NCBI GenBank assembly: GCA_031423615.1
Contig: JANPFV010000130.1
Location: forward strand, 1-12,514
Direction of reading: 5' to 3'
Origin: JADLGJ01 sp031423615
GTDB taxonomy: Bacteria > Omnitrophota > Gorgyraeia > Zapsychrales > JANLHA01
DNA: 12,514 bases
This document shows positions 1 through 5,773 of the stretch, in pieces (position 1 is the stretch's first letter; each line of letters begins with the position of its first letter). The position numbers were made by a program, and so were the translations under genes. The notes under the pieces are model-generated. The model worked only from the letters and a program-made list of their open reading frames with translations, had not been told where the DNA came from and did no database searches.

Positions 1-686
1 CCTCCATAATATCCACCTCCGCCCTGATAACCGCCGGATCCACCTCCACCCTTACCTGTCATTACAATCCAAATAATAAAAAGCAAAATAAAAATATAAA
101 AAAACCACGGCCACAAGTCATAACTTTGGGGCGGCGGCATAACGTCAGCTCTCTGCACAACTGCGGCTTTCTGCGAAAGCCCCTCGATCTGAACATTATA
201 TTCTTTCGCAATTTTTGCCGCAACCGCAATTGTCCCTTGCTTGATCCCTTGCGAATAATCCCCACTTTTAAAATAGGGAATCATGTCCTGACGAACAATT
301 TGCGAACAGGTCACATCGGGCAAAGAACCTTCCAAGCCATAGCCGGTCGCAATCCAGGCGCTGCGATCCTCTACAGCGACGAGGATCAAAGCCCCGTTGT
401 CTTTTCCTTTTTGGCCGAGTTTCCACTTGTCAAAAACCCGCAGGGCATACTGGCCGATTTCTTCGGGATGAGTGGACTTGACGGTTAAAATCGCGATTTG
501 TGCTGTGGTCTTTTCATCCAGTGTTTTGATCAAATGGGTGATTTCGGTACGATCGCTTTCCTTGATCAGTCCCGCGAAATCATTCACATAGGCGTTAAAA
601 AATGGGACATCTAAAAGAGCCGAGGCTATACCGCTTAGCAAAAGCAATACCGCAATAGCTAGAAATATTCGCCGTAAAATCATCAT
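1..686 (-). CDS. TPM-domain (YgcG-like) membrane protein, C-terminus cut by the window edge
   Basis: Read by hand on the minus strand from ATG at 686-684; 228 codons are visible and the stop lies beyond position 1. Residues 1-23 form a signal peptide or anchor (MMILRRIFLAIAVLLLLSG, then ASA). Residues 30-165 match the TPM fold: NDFAGLI, TTAQIAILTV, FDKWKLGQKGKDNGALILVA, GYGLEGSLPD and a GDYSQGI motif. A second hydrophobic segment (about 191-209, LWPWFFYIFILLFIIWIV) is followed by a Gly/Tyr-rich tail (GKGGGGSGG, QGGGGYYG), the usual layout of the family. TPM proteins are envelope proteins of poorly defined role. Related domains act in photosystem II repair and as phosphatases, but no function can be assigned here. 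The start has only a weak GGA upstream; a second ATG follows immediately. It lies 85 bp downstream of the 95-aa gene. Confidence 0.9.
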   Translation of the reverse strand, partial: MMILRRIFLAIAVLLLLSGIASALLDVPFFNAYVNDFAGLIKESDRTEITHLIKTLDEKTTAQIAILTVKSTHPEEIGQYALRVFDKWKLGQKGKDNGALILVAVEDRSAWIATGYGLEGSLPDVTCSQIVRQDMIPYFKSGDYSQGIKQGTIAVAAKIAKEYNVQIEGLSQKAAVVQRADVMPPPQSYDLWPWFFYIFILLFIIWIVMTGKGGGGSGGYQGGGGYYG

Positions 687-713
687 AATTTATTCCATGA
701 GACAATAACCTTC

Positions 714-738
714 TTGTCAGAGAAATAAGCCCTGACAA
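714..738. repeat. 7-bp inverted repeat (TTGTCAG / CTGACAA)
   Basis: Perfect inverted repeat with an 11-nt loop in the 85-bp gap between the 95-aa gene and the TPM gene. No T-run follows on either strand, so a classical terminator is not supported. It could be an mRNA hairpin or an operator for the TPM gene. A similar TGTCA..TGACA core occurs at 1141-1160, on the other side of the 95-aa gene. Confidence 0.35.
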
Positions 739-771
739 AAGGTCATAAGATAAAATCAAAAAACAATTAAG

Positions 772-1059
772 TTAAATGTAGGACTTTGCGCGACGCTTTG
801 GGGTCGCCGCGGGTAAAGAGGCTTCCGATTGTTTCACTTGCAACGCAGGTTCAACCTTTCGTTCCTTCGCAATCGTCTGCGGCATGTTATAATCTATCCA
901 AGCTTTCGAAAATTTTTTTAACCAATCCTCTTTCGCTTGCTCAAACCCGATATCCTGTCCGGCTTTTTCACTTTCGATCCATAAATGACGCTTGATCTCT
1001 TCGATAACCCGTTGATCTTTAAGCAACTTTTCTGCATCACTGTTATTTAAAGCCGCCAT
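772..1059 (-). CDS. small cytoplasmic protein, possibly DUF2934-like
   Basis: 95 aa, with no signal peptide or membrane segment. A helical region (about residues 16-60) contains HLWIESEKAGQDIGFEQA followed by KEDWLKKF. This loosely resembles the short DUF2934 motif (helix, W-E, a Gly turn, then an acidic xxWLxAE), but the match is partial and was not verified. The C-terminal third is low-complexity and basic (VKQSEASLPAATPKRRAK), which would fit a flexible or nucleic-acid-contacting tail. The start is well supported: GGGGGAGAG lies just upstream of the ATG at 1059, and a TATAAT box lies at 1086-1081. It is transcribed alone or with the TPM gene. The function is unknown. Confidence 0.75.
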   Translation of the reverse strand: MAALNNSDAEKLLKDQRVIEEIKRHLWIESEKAGQDIGFEQAKEDWLKKFSKAWIDYNMPQTIAKERKVEPALQVKQSEASLPAATPKRRAKSYI

Positions 1060-1080
1060 AGCTCTCCCCCTTGGTCACCC

Positions 1081-1086
1081 ATTATA
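1081..1086 (-). promoter_or_regulatory. -10 box (TATAAT) for the 95-aa gene
   Basis: The minus strand reads TATAAT 22 nt before the start codon, with a strong purine-rich ribosome site in between. No good -35 hexamer exists at 16-18 nt: TTGATA is present but only 12 nt away, and the proper -35 position reads TCGTTT. The weak -35 together with the palindrome at 1108-1121 suggests an activator-dependent or repressible promoter. Confidence 0.4.
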
Positions 1087-1107
1087 GAACGAGAAGTTTA
1101 TCAAAAC

Positions 1108-1121
1108 GAATGAATTCATTC
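1108..1121. repeat. 14-bp perfect palindrome GAATGAATTCATTC
   Basis: A perfect two-fold symmetric site with no spacer, lying at and just upstream of the -35 region of the -10 box at 1081-1086. The position and symmetry fit a homodimeric regulator site controlling the 95-aa gene. The sequence is AT-rich, so chance is not excluded. Confidence 0.35.
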
Positions 1122-1140
1122 TACGTTGGCAAAATTACAA

Positions 1141-1160
1141 TGTCAAAATACTTTTTGACA
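1141..1160. repeat. 8-bp inverted repeat, TGTCAAAA-TACT-TTTTGACA
   Basis: A perfect 8-bp stem with a 4-nt loop, directly beyond the T-rich tail of the aldolase terminator. It may be a second, back-up terminator hairpin for the aldolase transcript or a protein-binding site. It has no long T-run of its own. Confidence 0.4.
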
Positions 1161-1195
1161 AACAAACGGCCTTATCAGGAATAGACAAGGCCGTT
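1160..1195 (-). terminator. intrinsic terminator of the aldolase gene
   Basis: A 9-bp perfect stem, AACGGCCTT (1165-1173) and AAGGCCGTT (1187-1195), with a 13-nt loop. It begins 22 nt after the aldolase stop. On the minus strand the stem is followed by TTGTTTGTC, a T-rich tail typical of rho-independent termination. In the plus direction the tail is not T-rich, so it acts on the minus strand. Confidence 0.7.
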
Positions 1196-1216
1196 CATAG
1201 TTTAATTTGTAATTCT

Positions 1217-2269
1217 TTAAGCGATGGTGACCGCTTTGTCCAAATAAACATCTTGGATGGCGTTTAAAAGCCCTATCCCATCTTTCATAGGACGCTGAAA
1301 AGCTTTACGTCCGGAAATTAAACCCATTCCCCCCGCACGTTTATTAATAACGGCTGTTTTTACTGCTTCAGCCAAATCGCTTTCACCCGCAGAAGCTCCG
1401 CCGGAATTGATCAAGCCGATTTTGCCCATGTAGCAATTGGCCAACTGATACCGCGTCAAATCGATGGGATGATCACTGGATAACTTTTCATAAACCAACT
1501 TATGCGTTTTTCCAAATTTCACAGCGTTATAACCACCATTATTCGTCGGTAGTTTTTGTTTGATGATGTCGGCTTCAATCGTGACACCCAGGTGATTGGC
1601 CTGGCCGGTTAAATCCGCGGACGTATGATAATCCACACCGTCTTTAACAAAGGCCGCATTGCGAGTATAGCACCAGAGAATAGTAAACATCCCTAACTGA
1701 TGCGCGCGGTGAAAAGCTTTTGAAACTTCGATGATCTGACGGGCACTTTCTTCCGAACCAAAATAAATTGTCGCCCCCACGCCGGCTGCACCCATCTCGG
1801 CGCATTGTTCTACGGTCGAAAACATAATCTGATCATACTTGTTAGGATAGGACAAAAATTCATTGTGGTTAATTTTCACAACAAAAGGAATTTTATGGGC
1901 GTATTTGCGGGAAGTCAGGCCTAAAACACCGACGGTGGAAGCCACCGCATTGCAGCCGCCTTCCATGGCCAATTTGACAATATTTTCTGGGTCAAAATAC
2001 GCCGGATTCGGGGCGAAAGACGCACCCGCGGAGTGTTCGATGCCCTGATCAACCGGAAGAATTGACAAATACCCGCTGCCGCCCAGACGGCCATGATTAT
2101 ACATCCAGTTTAAATTTTTTAAAACCGTATTGGAACGGTCAGAGTTGATAAAAACTTTATCGAGATAATCCGGACTCGGAAGCGTCAGAAGGTCTTTAGA
2201 AATTGTCTGGCACTTATGGTCCAAAAGACTTTTGGCGTCACTTCCTAATAAATCACTGATCTTGCTCAT
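1217..2269 (-). CDS. fbaB: class I fructose-bisphosphate aldolase (FbaB/DhnA type)
   Basis: 350 aa, the same length as E. coli FbaB, and recognisably collinear with it. Conserved blocks include GYLSILPVDQGIEHSAGASF (67-86), VKINHNEFLSYPNKYDQ, GATIYFGSEESARQI (165-179), DYHTSADLTGQANHL, ADIIKQK (233-239), RYQLANCYMGKIGLINSGG (273-291) and INKRAGGMGLISGRKAFQRP. The Schiff-base lysine expected for this Lys-dependent, metal-free aldolase family corresponds to K237. It catalyses reversible cleavage of fructose 1,6-bisphosphate to DHAP and glyceraldehyde 3-phosphate in glycolysis or gluconeogenesis, in the cytoplasm. The start is supported by AGGAGCAGG upstream. It has its own promoter (2311-2339) and terminator (1160-1195), so it is probably monocistronic despite lying downstream of the Nudix gene. 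Confidence 0.97.
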   Translation of the reverse strand: MSKISDLLGSDAKSLLDHKCQTISKDLLTLPSPDYLDKVFINSDRSNTVLKNLNWMYNHGRLGGSGYLSILPVDQGIEHSAGASFAPNPAYFDPENIVKLAMEGGCNAVASTVGVLGLTSRKYAHKIPFVVKINHNEFLSYPNKYDQIMFSTVEQCAEMGAAGVGATIYFGSEESARQIIEVSKAFHRAHQLGMFTILWCYTRNAAFVKDGVDYHTSADLTGQANHLGVTIEADIIKQKLPTNNGGYNAVKFGKTHKLVYEKLSSDHPIDLTRYQLANCYMGKIGLINSGGASAGESDLAEAVKTAVINKRAGGMGLISGRKAFQRPMKDGIGLLNAIQDVYLDKAVTIA

Positions 2270-2310
2270 TTTCCTGCTCCTGTAGTTTTGATTATAAAAA
2301 TTAAAAAGTC

Positions 2311-2339
2311 ATTATATATCGCGTACTAAAAAATGCAAA
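2311..2339 (-). promoter_or_regulatory. fbaB: sigma70-like promoter of the aldolase gene
   Basis: The minus strand reads TTTGCA (2339-2334), a 17-nt spacer, then a perfect TATAAT (2316-2311). Transcription would begin near 2304, giving a leader of about 35 nt that contains AGGAGC. A second TATAAT-like hexamer at 2296-2291 has no matching -35. The promoter lies in the 77-bp gap after the Nudix stop, where no terminator hairpin is seen, so read-through from the upstream operon remains possible. Confidence 0.55.
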
Positions 2340-2346
2340 AAAAATA

Positions 2347-2883
2347 TTAGGAGCGACGAATCCGCAAAAAATAAAGGCCGGCATAAATTTTGGGATCCAC
2401 CAGGACTCCCGTGCTACGTTTTTCGTCCAACCATTGATCCACTTGCGCAAGCGGAACTTCAAACACAACAATGTCCTCACCATCAACTCCCCCGCCTTGG
2501 CCCACTTTACGCAGCCCTTCCGCACGCACCATGGTCAACATATCCGCGCTGCTGCCACCGGAACTGGGCCCTTCCACGACGGTGCTCATCCTGCGGGCCC
2601 GATAACCCGCTTCCTCAAACAGTTCGCGCTTGGCAGCAGTCAAAACACTCTCTAACCTTTTCATATTACGGTCATTGATCAATCCGGCAGGAAACTCAAT
2701 CACCCGCCGACCTAAAGGTTTACGGTACTGCTCAACTAAAATGACTTTCCTATCTTCCGTTAAAGCCAGAATAATCACGACCCCCGTACAATTTTTACGG
2801 GAAACAAATTCCCACCCCTCCGTGGAAAGAAGCCGCAGATATTGACCTTCCTTTAAGACAGTGACCTTGGCAGATTTTGGCAT
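2347..2883 (-). CDS. Nudix hydrolase, ADP-ribose pyrophosphatase-like
   Basis: 178 aa, cytoplasmic. It has the N-terminal strand pair of the ADP-ribose pyrophosphatase group, then VILVEQYRKPLGRRVIEFPA (47-66) and a Nudix box whose catalytic half is intact: E78, R86-E87, E90-E91, G93 in AAKRELFEEAGY. The family hydrolyses nucleoside diphosphates linked to X, such as ADP-ribose or nucleotide sugars, using Mg2+ bound by the REUXEE glutamates. Oddity: the Nudix G-x5-E spacing reads as G67-x10-E78, about five extra residues. The ATG at 2883 has no Shine-Dalgarno (ATAATTTTTTT precedes it) and lies 7 nt after the preceding stop, so it probably relies on translational coupling. It is the last gene of the peptidase operon. 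The exact substrate cannot be read from the sequence. Confidence 0.92.
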   Translation of the reverse strand: MPKSAKVTVLKEGQYLRLLSTEGWEFVSRKNCTGVVIILALTEDRKVILVEQYRKPLGRRVIEFPAGLINDRNMKRLESVLTAAKRELFEEAGYRARRMSTVVEGPSSGGSSADMLTMVRAEGLRKVGQGGGVDGEDIVVFEVPLAQVDQWLDEKRSTGVLVDPKIYAGLYFLRIRRS

Positions 2884-2890
2884 AAAAAAA

Positions 2891-3211
2891 TTATCGCGAA
2901 TAAATTTGGACCGACGGAGTATTAAAGGTAGGCAAAATGGCTTGAATATAATCTAAACGAACCAATCCTTCCGCATGCTTTGCAAAAGAACCACCTTCCG
3001 TGCTCACAACCAGATAAATAAAATTATTCACGGTGCGCATTTCAATAATGCGGACTCCCTTAAAAATAACCGGAGAACTGTTCGCTACACCGCCCAGATA
3101 AATATCGTAATTGGTTGATGTATCCAGTCCCAATTCATTGGGACTGTCAGCTTGCGCCGCGGCCGCTATACAAAAAATCAGACTTGAAAGAATTAAAAAT
3201 TTTTTAATCAT
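2891..3211 (-). CDS. small exported protein of unknown function
   Basis: 106 aa. Residues 1-21 form a clear Sec signal peptide (MIKKFLILSSLIFCIAAAAQA, cleavage before DSPNE). The mature part of about 85 aa looks beta-rich (YDIYLGG, SPVIFKGVRIIEMRTVNNF, IYLVVSTEGG, LVRLDYIQAILP) and has no cysteine, so it is neither disulfide-bonded nor a lipoprotein. I do not recognise a family. The alternating pattern suggests a small beta-barrel or adhesive periplasmic domain. It starts 2 nt after the stop of the DUF3251-like gene, with no ribosome site, consistent with coupled translation and a shared envelope role. Confidence 0.8.
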   Translation of the reverse strand: MIKKFLILSSLIFCIAAAAQADSPNELGLDTSTNYDIYLGGVANSSPVIFKGVRIIEMRTVNNFIYLVVSTEGGSFAKHAEGLVRLDYIQAILPTFNTPSVQIYSR

Positions 3212-3213
3212 AA

Positions 3214-3834
3214 TTATCGGGACGTAGTAACCACGTCCAGCATCCGGTTTTTTTGCAGTTTGACAGTATTGACTTCCATTTCACATTCAATATATTGCAG
3301 CTGGCTATATTCCGCCGGCTTTAAATCCACGGCAATGTCCGTCCAAACGCCGGATTCCAAAGCGCCGGTATAAGCAAATTCCGCGCCGGTCAAAGACTGA
3401 TGCCACTTTTCATAGCTGATATCACCCGACGCTGATTGTGTGGTCGGCCCCCAATACAAACGAAATTTTACGTCTCCATACGTGGCGGAATTGGCATTAC
3501 CAATCTGCAAATATAACCGGTAACCCTTGTCGATTTTGTCCATACGCGACACGGCCAGCAAGAAAGTGCCAGTATTGGTTTCGATTTTAGAAACTTTCCG
3601 CGACAAGGGGTTGATCACGACGACATTGCTTTTTGCGGACTGTAGCTGTTGGTCAACGTTGTGCACAAGACTTTTCGAAAAATCATTGATCCCCATTTGC
3701 AGTTTTTGCACGGTGTCTTCTAAAACCGTGACGCGGTTACGCAAATCCTCAATTTTGGCATTATTGCTTTGTTGGGCCGATGCGGTGTCAGCGATGCTAA
3801 GGAGAACAAAAAGTAAAATTTGCAATATTTTCAT
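3214..3834 (-). CDS. exported coiled-coil protein with DUF3251-like domain
   Basis: 206 aa. It has a signal peptide at residues 1-20 (cleavage after DTASA) without a lipobox cysteine, so it is periplasmic or secreted rather than a lipoprotein like E. coli YajI. Residues 26-68 are a predicted coiled coil (IEDLRNRVTVLEDTVQKLQM). Residues 71-190 match the pattern I associate with DUF3251: VVVINPLSRKVSKIETNTGT, FLLAV, GYRLYLQIGNANSATYGDVK, LYWG, YEKWHQSL, then VWTDIAVDLKPAEY. The biochemical role of DUF3251 is unknown. The ATG overlaps the peptidase stop (ATGA), so the two genes are surely co-transcribed and probably translationally coupled. The DUF3251 call is from memory of the pattern. Confidence 0.85.
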   Translation of the reverse strand: MKILQILLFVLLSIADTASAQQSNNAKIEDLRNRVTVLEDTVQKLQMGINDFSKSLVHNVDQQLQSAKSNVVVINPLSRKVSKIETNTGTFLLAVSRMDKIDKGYRLYLQIGNANSATYGDVKFRLYWGPTTQSASGDISYEKWHQSLTGAEFAYTGALESGVWTDIAVDLKPAEYSQLQYIECEMEVNTVKLQKNRMLDVVTTSR

Positions 3835-5564
3835 AGACCCAACTCGTTCTGCACGGCTTTTACGAGTGGCGCAATCGTGTCACCGGAAAAATCGAATTTT
3901 AAACCGGCGGCGGCAAATAATTCCGGCAACGGACGGCTGCCGCCTAAGCTCAAAGCGTGACGATAATCCGCGACCGCCTTAGGTAAATCTTGTTTGGCCT
4001 TAAGCCAAATTTGCAAGGCCCCCAGCTGGGCAATGCCGTATTCGATATAATAGAAAGGCACTTCAAAAATATGAAGCTGACGATGCCAGAGTGTGGCTTC
4101 AAATTTTTCAAATCCCGTCCAGTCCAAAAACGTCCCGCCGAAACGTTCATAAATTTCCACCCACTTCGCCTCACGCTCGAAAGACGTATGTTTGGGATTT
4201 TCATAAATCCAGTGCTGAAAAGCATCGACGGTAGCCACCCAGGCCAAAAGTTGGATCAAATCCTCAAGGTGCGAATAACAGGATCGGGCTTTGTCATCCG
4301 GCGAATAAAATTCATGTAAATGATCATTGGCCAGGAGTTCCATGGTCATGGATGCAACTTCACAAAATTCCATGGGGGCGTGACGATAAGAATAAATGGG
4401 TTGGGCGGCTGAGGCAAAAGCGTGAAAAGCATGTCCCCCCTCATGCAAAAGTGTGCGCACGTCATCATCGACTCCCACGGAATTCATAAAAATAAAAGGC
4501 TTGCGGATTTCCGACAGCGTGTTTTGGTATCCGCCGGGCGCCTTCCCTTTGCGGCTGGCGAGATCTAAAAGTTTGTCCGTCGCCATTTCGGTAAATTGTG
4601 CTCCGAGATCAGGATTGATATTTAAAAAAATCTTTTTTACCCCTTCAATGAGTTCATGGACTTCCGTAAAAGGCTTGAGGGCCGGCCGGCTCAATGAATC
4701 GACTTGGGTGTCCCACGGTCTTAATTTCTGCAAACCCATTTGCTCGGCACGACGGGCGGAAATTTTTTGACAAACGGGGACCACAATGTCTTCAATGGAA
4801 AGATGATATTTCTTACAATCGACCGGCGTGTAATCAAAGCGGTGATACGCGCGGAATTGGTATTCCATAAAATTGCGGCAGCCGGCATTCAGCGCAATCT
4901 CATGTCGCATGTGAAGCATACGGTCAAAAAGATCGTTGAGCTTGTCTTTTTCCTGATACCGCCGCTGGGCCGTGGCCCGCCACGCCGCTTCGCGTAAATC
5001 ACGGTCCGGTTCCTGCAAAAATTTAGCCATCTGCGGCAATGTTTTTTCTTCACCTTGAAAATTGACCGTCATGGCACCGCAAATTGTTTGATAATCCTGG
5101 CTCAAAAGCTGAACGTCGCGCTGAAGCGGCACATTTTCTTTGCGAAAAAGCTCCACATCATTTTTCAAAACGCGGTCATAGACTTCAAAACGTTTCTTAT
5201 CGACTGGGAATTGCTGACGCAAGGAAAGATATTTCTGGTTTATCGTATCCTCAATCGGCCGAACGGCCGGGATGATCTCTTCGATAAATTTGGTATACGC
5301 GGATGCATATTCGGGATTATCGGTTTGACAGGTCATGCGGATGTACAAAACCGATGCCGCCTGGTCCAAAGCCGCTTCCATTTCACTGCGATCCAAAAGC
5401 CAAACGTCTAATTCGTCTGACGAAGACACCGGCCGATCGCGAAGTTTTTCATAAAGCGCACCCACCGCGGCTGCGGAATAAAAATCAAATCCTTCCGGCA
5501 CAAAACGTCGCTTATGATAAGGAGGCAAGCGGCTAATATCAAGGGGTTCTATGGCGGTGGTCAT
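3831..5564 (-). CDS. M3-family oligoendopeptidase (zinc metallopeptidase, PepF-like)
   Basis: 577 aa, close to the usual 560-620 aa of bacterial oligoendopeptidases. The zinc site is visible: HEGGH at 374-378 (H374, H378 as ligands, E375 as the general base) and E402 in MEFCEVAS, 24 residues after H378, as third ligand. Other family marks are the all-helical N-terminal half, GGYQNTLSEIRKPFIFMN (just before the zinc motif), and YYIEYGIAQLGALQIW near the C-terminus, which carries the Tyr/Gly residues that close over substrate. It has no signal peptide and should cleave short peptides in the cytoplasm. It is the first large gene of a four-gene cluster. The ATG has no recognisable Shine-Dalgarno and overlaps the stop of a 25-codon ORF upstream. 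Cognate regulation is unknown. Confidence 0.95.
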   Translation of the reverse strand: MTTAIEPLDISRLPPYHKRRFVPEGFDFYSAAAVGALYEKLRDRPVSSSDELDVWLLDRSEMEAALDQAASVLYIRMTCQTDNPEYASAYTKFIEEIIPAVRPIEDTINQKYLSLRQQFPVDKKRFEVYDRVLKNDVELFRKENVPLQRDVQLLSQDYQTICGAMTVNFQGEEKTLPQMAKFLQEPDRDLREAAWRATAQRRYQEKDKLNDLFDRMLHMRHEIALNAGCRNFMEYQFRAYHRFDYTPVDCKKYHLSIEDIVVPVCQKISARRAEQMGLQKLRPWDTQVDSLSRPALKPFTEVHELIEGVKKIFLNINPDLGAQFTEMATDKLLDLASRKGKAPGGYQNTLSEIRKPFIFMNSVGVDDDVRTLLHEGGHAFHAFASAAQPIYSYRHAPMEFCEVASMTMELLANDHLHEFYSPDDKARSCYSHLEDLIQLLAWVATVDAFQHWIYENPKHTSFEREAKWVEIYERFGGTFLDWTGFEKFEATLWHRQLHIFEVPFYYIEYGIAQLGALQIWLKAKQDLPKAVADYRHALSLGGSRPLPELFAAAGLKFDFSGDTIAPLVKAVQNELGL

Positions 5565-5638
5565 ATTTTTTCGTTATCTAATTTTTCTATGGATGACGCG
5601 GCGAACTCACAGTACATCTTTATAGACGACTTTCCCAT
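5561..5638 (-). CDS. possible 25-aa leader ORF upstream of the peptidase
   Basis: The minus strand from ATG 5638-5636 encodes 25 codons (MGKSSIKMYC, then EFAASSIEKL, then DNEKI). It ends in a TGA that overlaps the peptidase ATG as ATGA, the same junction as between the peptidase and the next gene. It lies inside the predicted transcript (start near 5673). No ribosome site precedes it; GTG is the adjacent upstream codon. It could be a coupling leader that explains how the peptidase is translated without its own ribosome site, or it could be chance. The mixed polar/helical sequence shows no known family. Confidence 0.35.
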   Translation of the reverse strand: MGKSSIKMYCEFAASSIEKLDNEKI

Positions 5639-5679
5639 CACGCAACTTTTTATCAGCTTAAGGACGCAATGTATTTTAG

Positions 5680-5708
5680 ATTATAGCAAAATTTTTTTTA
5701 AATGCTAA
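5680..5708 (-). promoter_or_regulatory. promoter of the peptidase operon, extended -10
   Basis: The minus strand reads TTAGCA (5708-5703), a 17-nt A/T-rich spacer, then TGC-TATAAT (TATAAT at 5685-5680), i.e. a perfect -10 with the TGn extension. The predicted start is near 5673, which leaves a leader of about 110 nt before the peptidase ATG. It is the best promoter match in the window and is divergent from the giant plus-strand gene. Confidence 0.6.
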
Positions 5709-5758
5709 CGTTTATAGAGCAAATCTTTTCTCCTTTTAGCAGGATATGATATTTTGAC

Positions 5759-5769
5759 GGAGAGAAGGA
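5759..5769 (+). promoter_or_regulatory. ribosome binding site supporting a TTG start at 5774
   Basis: GGAGAGAAGGA is followed by 4 nt and then TTG. This is the best ribosome site near the 5' end of the giant gene and favours translation from 5774 rather than from the ATG codons at 5789 or 5897, whose upstream regions are weaker. Confidence 0.5.
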
Positions 5770-5773
5770 TAAA

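Noticed and set aside
1..60. Gly-rich repeat coding as a separate repeat element
   Set aside because: It is the normal low-complexity tail of TPM/YgcG proteins, not a DNA repeat.
62..488. Open frames on both strands across 62-488
   Set aside because: They overlap the TPM gene, whose frame shows a complete, family-like protein; the alternatives lack ribosome sites and resemble nothing.
2301..2525. 74-codon minus-strand frame overlapping the end of the Nudix gene
   Set aside because: It is out of frame with the well-supported Nudix protein and has an unprotein-like composition.
3950..5708. Several 60-150 codon frames, most of them on the plus strand, across the peptidase and neighbouring genes
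   Set aside because: They are antisense or frame-shifted shadows of the M3 peptidase, whose HEGGH site and full-length fold are clear.
5754..5759. TTGACG as a -35 box
   Set aside because: It lies directly before the ribosome site of the giant gene, with no room for a -10 before the start codon.
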